Shown here: positions 21,183 to 30,443 of the stretch, in pieces
Layout of the letters: each line of letters starts with the position of its first letter
Position numbering within the stretch: the first letter of the stretch is position 1
Assembly (NCBI RefSeq): GCF_030814995.1
Contig: NZ_JAUSVX010000001.1
Span: 1,302,001 to 1,366,000 of the forward strand
Source of the DNA: Labrys wisconsinensis
GTDB lineage: Bacteria > Pseudomonadota > Alphaproteobacteria > Rhizobiales > Labraceae
Length of the DNA: 64,000 nucleotides
Direction: 5' to 3'
Position numbers and translations under genes: made by a program
The notes under the pieces: generated by a model
What the model was told of the DNA's origin: nothing
The model's database searches: none
Seen by the model: only the letters and a program-made list of their open reading frames with translations

Positions 21183-21302
21183 TCCGGCCCGGGGGCCCCG
21201 GAGCGGGGCACTCTTCAGCGCCGGTCCCTGCGCTCTGAACCGCGGTGAACCGACGGCGGCAGGAGCGCTCGACGGGACTATGCTGTTGCCGAGACCACCT
21301 GT

Positions 21303-21424
21303 GTTCGCGTGGATGGGCGGGTCAAGCCCGCCCATGACGGAACGGTCGCGGGTGGTGGCACCGTCACCGTTCTTGCCGCAACCGTTCCGTCATGGGCGGG
21401 CTTGACCCGCCCATCCACGCGAAC
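21303..21424. repeat. Perfect 44-bp inverted repeat, family A locus 1
   Basis: The arms at 21303-21346 and 21381-21424 are exact reverse complements over 44 bases, separated by 34 bases. Each arm contains a smaller hairpin (GGGCGGGTCAAGCCCGCCC) flanked by GCGTGGAT and ATGACGGAACGGT. The element fills most of the 345-base gap between the methyltransferase and lysA; nothing else was seen there. Related pairs lie at 31180-31317 and 36913-37003. The arm fidelity suggests recent origin or selection for structure. It could act as bidirectional terminator. Confidence 0.92.
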
Positions 21425-21527
21425 GCTGTCGGTACTGAAAGAGCTTGCCTCGGCCGGAACGCCGGCGCTGCGGTCCGCGCCTTGATCCGGGTATCGGGAC
21501 CGTTCGGCTCCTTCGTATCTCCGCCGC

Positions 21528-22796
21528 CTACCCCAGCCAGTCCGGCACCCGGTCGAGCCCCAGGAGCTCGTCATGGCTCGGGCGCGGGCGGATCACGGCG
21601 TAGCGCTCGCCGTCCACCAGCACCTCGGGCACGAGCAGGCGCGAATTGTAGGTGCCGGCCTGGACCGCGCCGTAGGCGCCCGCCGACATGACAGCGATCA
21701 GGTCGCCGGCGGCGACCGCCGGGATGTCGCGGCCGAGCGCGATATAGTCGCCGGTCTCGCACACCGGCCCGACCACGTCGGCCTCGATCATCGCGCCGCC
21801 GGGCGGGCGCTCCTTCACCGGCCAGATTGCGTGATAGGCGTCGTAGAGGGTCGGGCGGATCAGGTCGTTCATCGCCGCGTCGACGATGACGAAGGTGCGC
21901 CCTTCCCCCTGCTTCACATAGATCACCTCGCTGACCAGGATGCCGGCATTGCCGGCGATCAGCCGGCCGGGCTCGAAGATCAGCCTGGCGCCGAGGTCGG
22001 GCGCATAGCGTTTGACCACGGCCGCGTAGTCCTCCGGATGCGGCGGCGGCTCGTTGTCGTCGCGATAGGGGATGCCGAGGCCGCCGCCGAGATCGACATG
22101 CTCGATGACGTGGCCGTCGGCCCTGAGTTCCCGCACCAGCCCGGCGAGGCGCTCGATCGAGGCGTCGTAGGGCTCCAGCGCCGTGATCTGGCTGCCGATA
22201 TGCATGTCGACGCCGGAGACCGCGAGTCCCGGCAGCCTCGCCGCCTTGGCGTAGACGGCGCGGGCCTGCGCGATCGGGATGCCGAACTTGTTCTCGGACT
22301 TGCCGGTCGAGATCTTCTTGTGGGTGCGCGCGTCGACATCCGGGTTGACGCGCAGCGAGACATGGGCGGTGCGGCCCTTGGCGGTCGCGATGGCCGAGAG
22401 GCGCTCCAGCTCGGGCTCGGATTCGACGTTGAAGCACAGGATGCCCTCGTCGAGGGCGTAGGCGAGTTCGCGCGCCGTCTTGCCGACGCCCGAGAACATG
22501 ATCTTGTCGGGCGGCACGCCGGCGGCGCGCGCGCGCCTGAGCTCGCCCTCCGACACCACGTCCATGCCGGCGCCGAGCTTGGCCAGCACCTTGAGCACGG
22601 CGAGGTTGGAATTGGCCTTCATGGCGTAGCACACCAGCGAGGGCACGCCGGCGAAGGCTTCGGAGAACACCCGGTAGTGCCGGCGCAGCGTCGCAGCGGA
22701 ATAGCAGTAGAAGGGCGTGCCGACTTCGGCTGCGATCGTCGGCAGCGGGACATCCTCGGCATGGAGCACGCCGCCCCGATAGGCGAAATGGTGCAT
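21528..22796 (-). CDS. lysA: Diaminopimelate decarboxylase
   Basis: A 422-residue PLP enzyme (alanine-racemase fold) that decarboxylates meso-diaminopimelate to L-lysine, the last step of lysine synthesis. The PLP Lys lies in VCYAMKANSNLAVL near residue 58. HVDLGGGLGIPY at about 237-248 binds the phosphate, and PGRLIAGNAGIL carries the substrate-contact Arg. The C-terminal active-site block PVCETGDYIALGRDIP has the conserved Cys. Directly downstream of lptM in the argH-lptM-lysA unit, with 1 base between them. Confidence 0.97.
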   Translation of the reverse strand: MHHFAYRGGVLHAEDVPLPTIAAEVGTPFYCYSAATLRRHYRVFSEAFAGVPSLVCYAMKANSNLAVLKVLAKLGAGMDVVSEGELRRARAAGVPPDKIMFSGVGKTARELAYALDEGILCFNVESEPELERLSAIATAKGRTAHVSLRVNPDVDARTHKKISTGKSENKFGIPIAQARAVYAKAARLPGLAVSGVDMHIGSQITALEPYDASIERLAGLVRELRADGHVIEHVDLGGGLGIPYRDDNEPPPHPEDYAAVVKRYAPDLGARLIFEPGRLIAGNAGILVSEVIYVKQGEGRTFVIVDAAMNDLIRPTLYDAYHAIWPVKERPPGGAMIEADVVGPVCETGDYIALGRDIPAVAAGDLIAVMSAGAYGAVQAGTYNSRLLVPEVLVDGERYAVIRPRPSHDELLGLDRVPDWLG

Positions 22797-22797
22797 C

Positions 22798-22989
22798 TCA
22801 GTTCAACAGCGGATCGAGGAAGAAGGAGGTCTTGGGCTTTTCCGGGCCGGGATCCTTGGATTTGCCGTCCTGGCCCTGCACCAGCTTCTGCTCGGGCGGC
22901 GGCTCGAGCTTGCCCTGCCGGCCGCAGCCCGAGAGCGCCACGGCGGCGGCGAGGGCGAGAAGGAGGGGAAGGGCAAGGCGCGGCATCAC
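22798..22989 (-). CDS. lptM: LptM-like small lipoprotein
   Basis: A 63-residue lipoprotein of the LptM (YifL) family, which helps assemble the LPS translocon LptDE. A signal peptide with lipobox ALSGCGRQGKLEPPPE is diagnostic; the lipidated Cys is residue 22. The remainder is polar and proline-rich (KDPGPEKPKTSFFLDPLLN). It sits between argH and lysA, a conserved arrangement in many proteobacteria, and ends 1 base before the lysA start. Confidence 0.88.
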   Translation of the reverse strand: MMPRLALPLLLALAAAVALSGCGRQGKLEPPPEQKLVQGQDGKSKDPGPEKPKTSFFLDPLLN

Positions 22990-23058
22990 GGCAACTCCGA
23001 TCGTCGTCCCGTGCTTAGCACGCCTTTCCGGCCGTGGGCGAGCGGCGTGGGGCCGCGC

Positions 23059-24444
23059 TCACGGCCTGGCGAGCAGCCGCGCCCAGCGCCGCGCCTGGGC
23101 GCGGACATTGGCCGGGGCGGTGCCGCCATGGCTGGTGCGGCTGCGCACCGAACGCTCGACGCCGAGCACGGCATAGACGCCGTCATCGATACGCGGCTCC
23201 ACCGCCTGCATCTCGGCCAGGGTCAGCTTCTCCAGCCCGACCTTGCGCGCGGCGGCGGCGGCGACCAGGCGGCCGGTGACGTGATGCGCTTCGCGGAAGG
23301 GCAGGTTCAGCGTGCGCACCAGCCAGTCCGCCAGGTCGGTGGCCGTGGCGTAGCCCGCGCCGGCCGCCGCCTTCATGCGCTTGAGGTCGGGCTGCATGTC
23401 GCGGACCATGCCGGCCATGGCGGCGACGGCGAGCGACAGGGTCTGCAGCGCGTCGAAGGTCTGCTCCTTGTCCTCCTGCATGTCCTTGGCATAGGCCAGC
23501 GGCAGGCCCTTCATCACCACCAGGAGCGCCACCAGCGCGCCGATCACCCGCCCGGCCTTGGCGCGGACCAGCTCAGCCGCGTCGGGATTGCGCTTCTGCG
23601 GCATGATCGAGGAGCCGGTGGTGAACTTGTCGCTCAGCGCCACGAAGGCGAATTGCGGCGTGGTCCAGATCACGATCTCCTCGGCGAAGCGCGAGAGGTG
23701 CATGGCTGAGATCGAGGCGGCCGAGAGCGCCTCCAGGGCGAAGTCGCGGTCGGACACCGAGTCCAGCGAGTTGGCGGTCGGCCGGTCGAAGCCGAGCGCC
23801 CGCGCCGTGGCGAAGCGGTCGATCGGGAAGGAGGTGCCGGCCAGGGCCGCCGCGCCGAGCGGGCATTCGTTGAGGCGCCGGCGCGCGTCGGCGAAACGGC
23901 CACGGTCGCGCGCGAGCATCTCGACATAGGCGAGCAGGTGGTGGCCGAAGGTCACCGGCTGGGCCGACTGCAGGTGGGTGAAGCCCGGCATCACGGCGCC
24001 GGCGAAGGCGAGCGCCTTGTCGGCGAGCGCCGTCATCAGGTCTTTCAGCTGCGCGTCGAGCTCGTCGATCGTGTCGCGCACCCAGAGCCGGAAATCCGTG
24101 GCGACCTGGTCGTTGCGCGAGCGCGCGGTGTGCAGCCGTCCGGCATTGGGGCCGACGATGGCCGCGAGCCGCGACTCCACATTCATATGGATGTCTTCCA
24201 GCGCCCGCGAAAATGTGAACGCGCCGCTCTCGATTTCGCCGCGCACCGCCTCTAAGCCGTCACGGATGGCCGCGGCGTCGGCCGGGCCGAGGATGCCCTG
24301 CGCCTCCAGCATGGTCACATGCGCCAGGGAGCCGCGGATGTCCTGCGCCCACAGGCGCTTGTCGAAGTCGATCGAGGCGTTGATCTCCTCCATGATCGCG
24401 TCCGGCCCCGACTGGAACCGGCCGCCCCACATCTTGTTGCTCAT
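23059..24444 (-). CDS. argH: Argininosuccinate lyase
   Basis: A 461-residue lyase that splits argininosuccinate to arginine and fumarate, the last step of arginine synthesis. N-terminal [11 protein letters not shown], then [13 protein letters not shown] and [17 protein letters not shown], precede the fumarase-superfamily signature [12 protein letters not shown] near residue 285. Typical length. Its start codon is only 14 bases from that of the divergent TlpA-like gene. The 3' neighbours are lptM and lysA in the same direction. Confidence 0.97.
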   Translation of the reverse strand: MSNKMWGGRFQSGPDAIMEEINASIDFDKRLWAQDIRGSLAHVTMLEAQGILGPADAAAIRDGLEAVRGEIESGAFTFSRALEDIHMNVESRLAAIVGPNAGRLHTARSRNDQVATDFRLWVRDTIDELDAQLKDLMTALADKALAFAGAVMPGFTHLQSAQPVTFGHHLLAYVEMLARDRGRFADARRRLNECPLGAAALAGTSFPIDRFATARALGFDRPTANSLDSVSDRDFALEALSAASISAMHLSRFAEEIVIWTTPQFAFVALSDKFTTGSSIMPQKRNPDAAELVRAKAGRVIGALVALLVVMKGLPLAYAKDMQEDKEQTFDALQTLSLAVAAMAGMVRDMQPDLKRMKAAAGAGYATATDLADWLVRTLNLPFREAHHVTGRLVAAAAARKVGLEKLTLAEMQAVEPRIDDGVYAVLGVERSVRSRTSHGGTAPANVRAQARRWARLLARP

Positions 24445-24458
24445 CAGGGTCTGCTCGC

Positions 24459-25115
24459 ATGGAAGACAAGGACATCGCCCCCGGACAATCCCGCCGCGGG
24501 ATGATCGTCGGGCTGGTGGCGCTGGCGGGGGTGGCCGCCGGCGTGGCGGGGGTATACGGGATCGGATCGGGCGCCCGCAACGGCGAAAGCGCGGCCTGTC
24601 CCGGCGCCGCGGCGCTGACGGCCAAGCTGGGGCCGCTCGCCAGGGGGGAGGTGGCGGCGCTGAACGTCGCCGCCACGCCGCAGCCGCTGGTGCCGCTCGC
24701 CTTTGCCCGACCCGACGGGTCGCCGGCGACGCTGGCCGATTTCAAGGGCCGCACCGTGCTCCTGAACCTCTGGGCCACCTGGTGCGTGCCCTGCCGCAAG
24801 GAGATGCCGGCGCTGGACGCCCTGCAGGCCGATCTCGGCGGCCCGGGGTTCGAGGTCGTCTCGGTCAACATCGACACCAACCGTGTCGACCGCGCCGCCA
24901 GCTTCCTCGACGAGATCAAGGTCGACCGGCTGACGCGCTATGCCGACCATTCCGCCAGGATCTTCCAGGATCTCAAGGCGCAGGGGCTCGCCTTCGGCAT
25001 GCCGACCACGCTGGTCGTCGACCGCCAGGGCTGCATGCTCGCCTCGCTTGCCGGCCCGGCCGAATGGGCGAGCGAGGACGCCAAGGCCTTCGTCAGGGCG
25101 GCGATGGGTGGGTGA
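24459..25115 (+). CDS. TlpA-like thiol:disulfide oxidoreductase
   Basis: A 218-residue membrane-anchored periplasmic thioredoxin-fold protein. One N-terminal helix (about 14-32) anchors it. The redox motif is [18 protein letters not shown] with the WCVPC active site at about residues 108-112. The conserved cis-Pro is in [13 protein letters not shown]. TlpA proteins reduce disulfides, typically for cytochrome oxidase maturation. ATG at 24459 is used; ATG at 24501 is possible. It is divergent from argH with a very short gap, so their promoters must overlap coding sequence. Confidence 0.9.
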   Translation: MEDKDIAPGQSRRGMIVGLVALAGVAAGVAGVYGIGSGARNGESAACPGAAALTAKLGPLARGEVAALNVAATPQPLVPLAFARPDGSPATLADFKGRTVLLNLWATWCVPCRKEMPALDALQADLGGPGFEVVSVNIDTNRVDRAASFLDEIKVDRLTRYADHSARIFQDLKAQGLAFGMPTTLVVDRQGCMLASLAGPAEWASEDAKAFVRAAMGG

Positions 25116-25127
25116 GCGGACACGCCG

Positions 25128-25607
25128 TCAGGCGCGGTGATAGGGGTGGCCGGCGATGATGGTCGCCGCCCGGTAGAGCTGCTCGGCGAGCAGGATGCGC
25201 ACGATCTGGTGCGGCCAGGTCATCCGGCCGAACGAGAGGGTGAGGGCCGCGCGCTCGGCCACCGGCGGGCCATGACCGTCGGCGCCGCCGATCAGGAAAG
25301 CGAGCGAGGCGGTGCCGGCGTCGCGCCAGGCCGCGATCCTGGCGGCGAAGGCTTCGCTCGCCAGCGCCGGTCCGGCCTCGTCGAGCGCCACCACCAGCGC
25401 GCCGCCGGCGGCGGCGAGCAGCTTGTGCGCTTCTTCGGCCTTGCGGTCCTCGGCGCGGCGGGCGCGGCTCTCCTCGATCTCGACGACGTCGAGCGGACCG
25501 AGCGCCAGGCTCCGGCCGGTCGCGGTGAGGCGTTCGGCGTAGCGCGCGGTCAGATCCCGCTCCGGACCGGCTTTCAGCCGGCCCACGGCGCAGATCACCA
25601 GTCGCAT
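25128..25607 (-). CDS. rlmH: 23S rRNA pseudouridine-1915 N3-methyltransferase
   Basis: A 159-residue SPOUT methyltransferase that methylates pseudouridine 1915 in 23S rRNA helix 69. It has the knot motifs LAFLIGGADGHGP and LSFGRMTWPHQIVRILLAEQLYR, and ends IIAGHPYHRA, the expected C-terminal YHR end. Length matches the family. It lies 13 bases downstream of rsfS, with which it normally pairs. Confidence 0.95.
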   Translation of the reverse strand: MRLVICAVGRLKAGPERDLTARYAERLTATGRSLALGPLDVVEIEESRARRAEDRKAEEAHKLLAAAGGALVVALDEAGPALASEAFAARIAAWRDAGTASLAFLIGGADGHGPPVAERAALTLSFGRMTWPHQIVRILLAEQLYRAATIIAGHPYHRA

Positions 25608-25620
25608 CGCCGGACCACCC

Positions 25621-26070
25621 TCAGCTGGGGCGAATCTCGTTCGGGCGGCCGGACGACCACATCTTCTCCAGATTGTAGAAGAGGCGGACTTCCGGGCGGA
25701 AGATGTGGACGATCACGTCGCCCGTGTCGATGAGCACCCAGTCGCAGACGGGGGTGCCCTCGATGCGCACGCCGTGATGGCCGGCATCCCTGAGATCCTT
25801 CGCCAGACGATCGGCGATCGCCGCCACGTGCCGGGCGACCCGGCCGGTGGCGATGAGCATCACGTCGGCGATGGAGCTTTTGCCGCGAATGTCGATTTCG
25901 ACAATCTGCTCGGCCTTCATGTCGTCCAGGCTTGCGAGCAGCATTCGGACCGTTTCCTCGACATCCCTCGGGATCGGTCGGGCTACGGGATGAAGCGGAA
26001 TCACCTCCGCTTCGCGTCGCACCAGGGTGGTCAGGGGTCGTCCCTCTTGGCTTAATCCACGCGCGGACAT
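25621..26070 (-). CDS. rsfS: Ribosomal silencing factor
   Basis: A 149-residue RsfS/Iojap protein that binds ribosomal protein uL14 and blocks subunit joining in starvation. Core motifs: LDDMKAEQIVEIDIRGKSSI at about 48-67, VRIEGTPVCDWVLIDTGDVI and VHIFRPEVRLFYNLEKMW. The N-terminus before about residue 38 is unconserved, so a later start is possible. It forms a unit with rlmH; the usual upstream partner nadD is separated here by a methyltransferase gene. Confidence 0.93.
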   Translation of the reverse strand: MSARGLSQEGRPLTTLVRREAEVIPLHPVARPIPRDVEETVRMLLASLDDMKAEQIVEIDIRGKSSIADVMLIATGRVARHVAAIADRLAKDLRDAGHHGVRIEGTPVCDWVLIDTGDVIVHIFRPEVRLFYNLEKMWSSGRPNEIRPS

Positions 26071-26221
26071 CCGCGAGTTTCATCGGCAACCACAATATTA
26101 GCGAGGAAGGGCGTCGTTTCAATGACGCCTGCCCGACGAAAGCCTAGGAGTCCAGGGTTAACGGGACATAAATATCGGCATTGAGTCGTTCCGAACACAC
26201 CTCTTGCGGCCCGGCCGCTGG

Positions 26222-27031
26222 TCAGCGGGCAGCGGTGACCACCAGGGCCCGGATGGGACCGTCGATCGGTCCGGTGCCGAATCGGGCAGCCAGCGCCGCG
26301 GCGGCGTGACGGGTCGCTGCATCCAGCGAGCCACCGCGCGCTTCGATCTCGCCCCGCAGCGGCGTGCCCTGGCAGAAGGCCGCTGCCGGCTGCTCGGGCG
26401 AAGGCGCGTGGGCGATCGCTTCCACCGCCTCGATCGTGATTGCGCCGAAGCCGGCCGCCCCGAGCTCTGCCCGGATGGTCTCGGCATCATTGTAGCCGTG
26501 CGGCGTGCGGGCGAGAAAGCGCGGCGGATCGTCGGGAAACAGCTCCGCCAACGCATGCGTCACGATGTCGGCGAAGGCGTTCCGCCCGATCTCGTCCCAG
26601 ACGTTGAACAGAAACCGGCCACCCCGCCGCAGCACGCGGCAGGCTTCGCCATAGGCCTTGACCTTGTCGGGAAAGAACATCGCGCCGAACTGGCAGGCCA
26701 CGGCGTCGAAGCGCCCGTCCTCGAAGGGCAGCGCCAGCGCATCCGCCTGCATCCAGGTGATTTGCGTATCGGCGGCCGATCGTGCGCGCGCATGGTCCAG
26801 CATCGGCTGGTTGAGGTCGGTGGCGAGGATGCGTGCCGTTCGCGGAAGCCGCGCCGCCAGCGCTCGCGTGACGACTCCGGTGCCGGCCGCGACCTCCAGC
26901 ACGTCGCGGGGCGCCAGGCCGGCGATTCGCTCCGCCATCTCGCATGCATAGGGCTCGAAGATCAGGGGAACCAGCAGCCGATCGTAGACCTCCGGAATGG
27001 ATCCGGTGAACTGCCTGTCGTTCGTCGCCAT
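26222..27031 (-). CDS. Class I SAM-dependent methyltransferase
   Basis: A 269-residue UbiE/MenG-like methyltransferase. The SAM-binding motif I is VLEVAAGTGVVTRAL at about residues 42-56; ILATDLNQPMLDHA (motif II) and DALALPFEDGRFDAVACQ (motif III region) follow. The substrate is unknown. ATG at 27031 is chosen because GGGAGG lies 8 bases upstream; upstream in-frame starts lack this. The gene sits between nadD and rsfS, with 112 and 151 bases of spacing, so it probably has its own promoter. Confidence 0.85.
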   Translation of the reverse strand: MATNDRQFTGSIPEVYDRLLVPLIFEPYACEMAERIAGLAPRDVLEVAAGTGVVTRALAARLPRTARILATDLNQPMLDHARARSAADTQITWMQADALALPFEDGRFDAVACQFGAMFFPDKVKAYGEACRVLRRGGRFLFNVWDEIGRNAFADIVTHALAELFPDDPPRFLARTPHGYNDAETIRAELGAAGFGAITIEAVEAIAHAPSPEQPAAAFCQGTPLRGEIEARGGSLDAATRHAAAALAARFGTGPIDGPIRALVVTAAR

Positions 27032-27143
27032 GACCCGATCCTCCCTTTCCCGGAGAGAGCCGCCGGCGTGCCGACTCTCGGCTCGCACGCATGATTCCGC
27101 AGGGGAAGGCCGCCCTCAAGCCGTTTCTCAACGAGGCAGGCGA

Positions 27144-27800
27144 TTAGGCCGGCGTGCGGGGATCCGCCTGCGGGCCGGCCAGGCCCTGGCCGCGGGCGCG
27201 CAGGGCGGTCGAGGAGGTGCCGTCGAGCGGCGCATGCAGGAACACCCAGGCGGGCGGGCGGCGGCACTTGAGGTCGCGCGCATCGTTCTCCGGCACCCGG
27301 CTGGCGGCGAGCACCCGCGCCGCCTTGCCCAGCGGGCCCTTGGTCAGCGCGCCGGGCCGGGCGACCACGGCGATCGGCACCAGCGCCGCGATGCCGCGCC
27401 AGTGCTGCCAGCGATGGAAGCCGGCGAGGTTGTCGGCGCCCATGATCCACACAAAGGTCACGCCCGGGCAGTGACGCACCAGCCAGCGGACGGTGTCGTA
27501 GGTGTAGCGCGCGCCGATCGCCGCCTCGATGCCGGTGACGGCGATGCGGGGATGGGCGGCGAGGCGCCGGGCGGCGGCCATGCGCGTTTCCAGCGGGGGC
27601 AGGCCCTGATTGTCCTTGAGCGGGTTGCCCGGCGTCACCAGCCACCAGATCCGGTCGAGGCCGAGCCGGGTGAGGGCGACCAGGCTGGCGTGCCGGTGGC
27701 CTTCGTGCGGCGGGTTGAAGCTGCCGCCGAACAGGCCGATGGTCATGCCCGGCGCGAAGGGCGGGAGGCAGCAGCGGTTCGCGGTCACGGGCGGGCCCAT
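27144..27800 (-). CDS. nadD: Nicotinate-nucleotide adenylyltransferase
   Basis: A 218-residue nucleotidyltransferase that adenylates nicotinate mononucleotide in NAD synthesis. The N-terminal signature IGLFGGSFNPPHEGHR supplies the HxGH-type motif. VTPGNPLKDNQ, WIMGADNLAGFHRW and the C-terminal STALRARG (ISSTxIR-like) also match. ATG at 27800 is kept; the ATG at 27746, next to the conserved sequence, is an alternative. Usually followed directly by rsfS. Confidence 0.92.
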   Translation of the reverse strand: MGPPVTANRCCLPPFAPGMTIGLFGGSFNPPHEGHRHASLVALTRLGLDRIWWLVTPGNPLKDNQGLPPLETRMAAARRLAAHPRIAVTGIEAAIGARYTYDTVRWLVRHCPGVTFVWIMGADNLAGFHRWQHWRGIAALVPIAVVARPGALTKGPLGKAARVLAASRVPENDARDLKCRRPPAWVFLHAPLDGTSSTALRARGQGLAGPQADPRTPA

Positions 27801-27974
27801 GGGCCATCGGCGCGCGTCGCGATCGGCGATGCGCGCTTTGCGGCGTCCTCGTCGGAATGGCTCACGGCACCCCTTCCCCCGCTGCCCCGCGTGGCCTCGA
27901 TCCCTGGCGGGAGCGGCCGCGGTCTTCCCTCGGTCCCGGAAGGCGTGTCCGCGCCGGGCCCGGCCGCCGGCGCC

Positions 27975-29390
27975 TCAGGCCGGCGCCATGTCCCATTCGC
28001 GGATGTCGACGAAGCGTCCGGCGATCGCCGCTGCGGCCGCCATCTGCGGCGAGACCAGGTGGGTGCGGCCCTTGTAGCCCTGCCGGCCCTCGAAGTTGCG
28101 GTTCGAGGTGGAGGCGCAGCGCTCGCCCGGCCGCAGCTTGTCGGCGTTCATGGCCAGGCACATCGAGCAGCCCGGCTCGCGCCAGTCGAAGCCGGCCGCC
28201 TTGAAGACCGCGTCGAGCCCCTCGGCTTCCGCCTGCAGCTTCACCAGGCCCGAGCCCGGCACGATCATGGCGTTGACATTGGGGTTGACGGTCTTGCCCG
28301 CCACCACCAGCGCGGCGGCGCGCAGGTCCTCGATGCGGCCATTGGTGCAGGAGCCGATGAACACCCGGTCGACGGCGATGTCGCGGATGCGCTCGCCGCC
28401 CTGCAGGCCCATATAGGCCAGCGCCCGCTCGATCTTGGCGCGCTGGTGCTCGTTGGCGGCGTCCTCGACGCGCGGCACCGAGCCGGTGACCGAGGCGACG
28501 TCCTCCGGGCTGGTGCCCCAGGTGACGATCGGCGGCAGCCGGGCGGCGTCGAGCTTGATCTCGCGGTCGAAATGCGCGCCTTCGTCGGTGAAGAGCGTGC
28601 GCCAATAGGCCACCGCCAGCTCCCAGGCTTCGCCCTTGGGCGCCTTGGGCCGGCCCTCGAGATAGGCGAAGGTCTTTTCGTCCGGCGCGATCAGGCCGGC
28701 GCGGGCGCCGCCCTCGATCGACATGTTGCAGATGGTCATGCGCCCTTCCATCGACAGGCTGCGCACGGCCTCGCCGGCATATTCGAGCACGTGGCCGGTG
28801 CCGCCGGCCGTGCCGATCTCGCCGATGATCGACAGGATGATGTCCTTGGCGGTCACGCCGTCCGGCAGCTTGCCGTCGACGGTGACGCGCATGTTCCGGG
28901 CCTTCTTCTGGATCAGCGTCTGGGTGGCGAGCACGTGCTCGACCTCCGAGGTGCCGATGCCGTGCGCGAGGGCCCCGAACGCGCCGTGGGTGGAGGTGTG
29001 GCTGTCGCCGCAGACGATCGTGGTGCCGGGCAGGGTGAAGCCCTGCTCGGGGCCGATGATGTGGACGATGCCCTGGCGCTGGTCGCGCTCGGAGAAATAT
29101 TCGACCCCGAAGTCGCGGGCGTTCTGGGCCAGGGTCTCGACCTGGGTGGCGCTCTCGGGATCGTCGATGCCCTTGGAGCGGTCGGAGGTCGGCACGTTGT
29201 GGTCGACCACGGCGAGCGTGCGCTCGGGCGAATGCACCTTGCGGCCGGAGACGCGCAGCCCCTCGAAGGCCTGCGGGCTGGTCACCTCGTGGACCAGGTG
29301 GCGGTCGATATAGAGGAGGCTGGTGCCGTCCGCGGTGGTGTCGACCACGTGGTCGTCCCAGATCTTGTCGTAGAGCGTGCGGGGCGCCAT
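27975..29390 (-). CDS. leuC: 3-isopropylmalate dehydratase large subunit
   Basis: A 471-residue aconitase-family enzyme that with LeuD isomerises 2- to 3-isopropylmalate in leucine synthesis. The 4Fe-4S ligands are the Cys in [17 protein letters not shown] (near 350) and the two in [15 protein letters not shown] (near 410-413). [20 protein letters not shown] is present near residue 130. ATG at 29390 has GGAGA 5 bases upstream and begins [11 protein letters not shown] as in relatives; an in-frame start 48 bases upstream is less likely. leuD is not in this window. Confidence 0.96.
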   Translation of the reverse strand: MAPRTLYDKIWDDHVVDTTADGTSLLYIDRHLVHEVTSPQAFEGLRVSGRKVHSPERTLAVVDHNVPTSDRSKGIDDPESATQVETLAQNARDFGVEYFSERDQRQGIVHIIGPEQGFTLPGTTIVCGDSHTSTHGAFGALAHGIGTSEVEHVLATQTLIQKKARNMRVTVDGKLPDGVTAKDIILSIIGEIGTAGGTGHVLEYAGEAVRSLSMEGRMTICNMSIEGGARAGLIAPDEKTFAYLEGRPKAPKGEAWELAVAYWRTLFTDEGAHFDREIKLDAARLPPIVTWGTSPEDVASVTGSVPRVEDAANEHQRAKIERALAYMGLQGGERIRDIAVDRVFIGSCTNGRIEDLRAAALVVAGKTVNPNVNAMIVPGSGLVKLQAEAEGLDAVFKAAGFDWREPGCSMCLAMNADKLRPGERCASTSNRNFEGRQGYKGRTHLVSPQMAAAAAIAGRFVDIREWDMAPA

Positions 29391-29513
29391 GAGCGTCTCC
29401 TGCCAGAAAAAGCGTTTGCCGGCGTGGTGTTTAGCCAATCTTGCCGCCGGCGAAAAGAGTGGAAAAACTACCAGCCTCGCCGTGGTATATCATGATCGAC
29501 AGGAGAGGCGGCC

Positions 29514-29615
29514 ATGGCGGAAGCCGGACGGGCTGACATGTCGCTCGAGGCGTTCCTCGCCTGGGAAAGCGGGCAGGAACTGCGCGAGATCCATGGCGAG
29601 CTGTTCGAGGCGTGA
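29514..29615 (+). pseudogene. Truncated Uma2-like N-terminal remnant
   Basis: A 33-codon frame with AGGAGAGG just upstream of its ATG and an AT-richer promoter-like stretch before that (GTGGTATATCATGATCGAC region). The segment MSLEAFLAWESGQELREIHG resembles the N-terminus of Uma2-family nuclease-fold proteins, which normally continue for about 150 more residues. Here TGA follows at 29613-29615 and the opposite-strand methyltransferase gene begins within 5 bases. I read it as the left end of a deleted Uma2 gene; a genuine micro-protein cannot be excluded. Confidence 0.45.
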
Positions 29616-29619
29616 GCGA

Positions 29620-30438
29620 TCAGCCAAGCTTCACCGCCGAGAGCGAGAAGGACAGCGGCAACGGTACCGCTCCGTCCGGCAGGCGGTACGTCTGCCGTCC
29701 GACCTCCACCATCGAGGGGAACAACCGGTAAGGCAGGGTCTCGTGCTCGTTGAGGAACGTCAGCGTCAAGCTGGCCTGCGCCAGCCCGCCGAGGATCGCC
29801 GAGAGCGGATGCAGCCACTCGTGGTGCCGGGTGCTGGCGAGCGGGGTGGGATCGCCGGTGTAGGTCGTCGCCGCCTCGAACACCAGCGGCCTGTCCGGGG
29901 GCGAGCGCCAGGGATAGGCGACGACGCGCCGGCCGTCCTCTTCTTCCAGCGCGAAGGCGAAGGGATGGGTCTCGGCGAGATAGAGCCGTCCGCCGGGCTT
30001 GAGCAGCGATCCCACCACCGCGGCCCAGCGCCGGATGTCCGGCAGCCAGTTGATTGCGCCCCAGGTGACGTAGACGAGGTCGAAGGGGCCGGGCAGGGCC
30101 TGCCGCGCCTCGTACACGTCGGCCTCGACGAAGGTCGCGGCGATGCCGGTCTCCTCGGCCAGCCGGCGCGCCCCGGCGATGGCGACAGGCGAGAAGTCGA
30201 GCCCGAAGGCCTCGGCGCCCCGCCGCGCCAGGCTCAGCGTGTCGAGGCCGATATGGCATTGCAGATGGGCGACGCGCAGGCCGGCGACGTCGCCGATCTC
30301 CGCCGCCTCGATCGGCATCAGGCTGTCGGCGCCGGCCCTGAAGCCGTCGATGTCGTAGAAGCCGGTGGCATCGCGCAGGTGGATGGCGGCCCGCTCGTTC
30401 CAGGCCGGCAGGTTGACCCGGTTCGGCGCGGCATCCAT
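29620..30438 (-). CDS. Class I SAM-dependent methyltransferase
   Basis: A 272-residue predicted methyltransferase. Motif I reads VAHLQCHIGLDTLSLARRGA at about 56-75, with the GxGxG loop replaced by QCHIGLDT, a known variant in a family of small-molecule methyltransferases. GLDFSPVAIAGARRLAEETG and YVTWGAINWLPDIRRWA follow. The substrate is unknown. ATG at 30438 is given; a GTG at 30447 overlaps the upstream LysE stop in a GTGA arrangement and may be the real start. Co-transcribed with the LysE exporter. Confidence 0.85.
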   Translation of the reverse strand: MDAAPNRVNLPAWNERAAIHLRDATGFYDIDGFRAGADSLMPIEAAEIGDVAGLRVAHLQCHIGLDTLSLARRGAEAFGLDFSPVAIAGARRLAEETGIAATFVEADVYEARQALPGPFDLVYVTWGAINWLPDIRRWAAVVGSLLKPGGRLYLAETHPFAFALEEEDGRRVVAYPWRSPPDRPLVFEAATTYTGDPTPLASTRHHEWLHPLSAILGGLAQASLTLTFLNEHETLPYRLFPSMVEVGRQTYRLPDGAVPLPLSFSLSAVKLG

Positions 30439-30443
30439 CGCGC

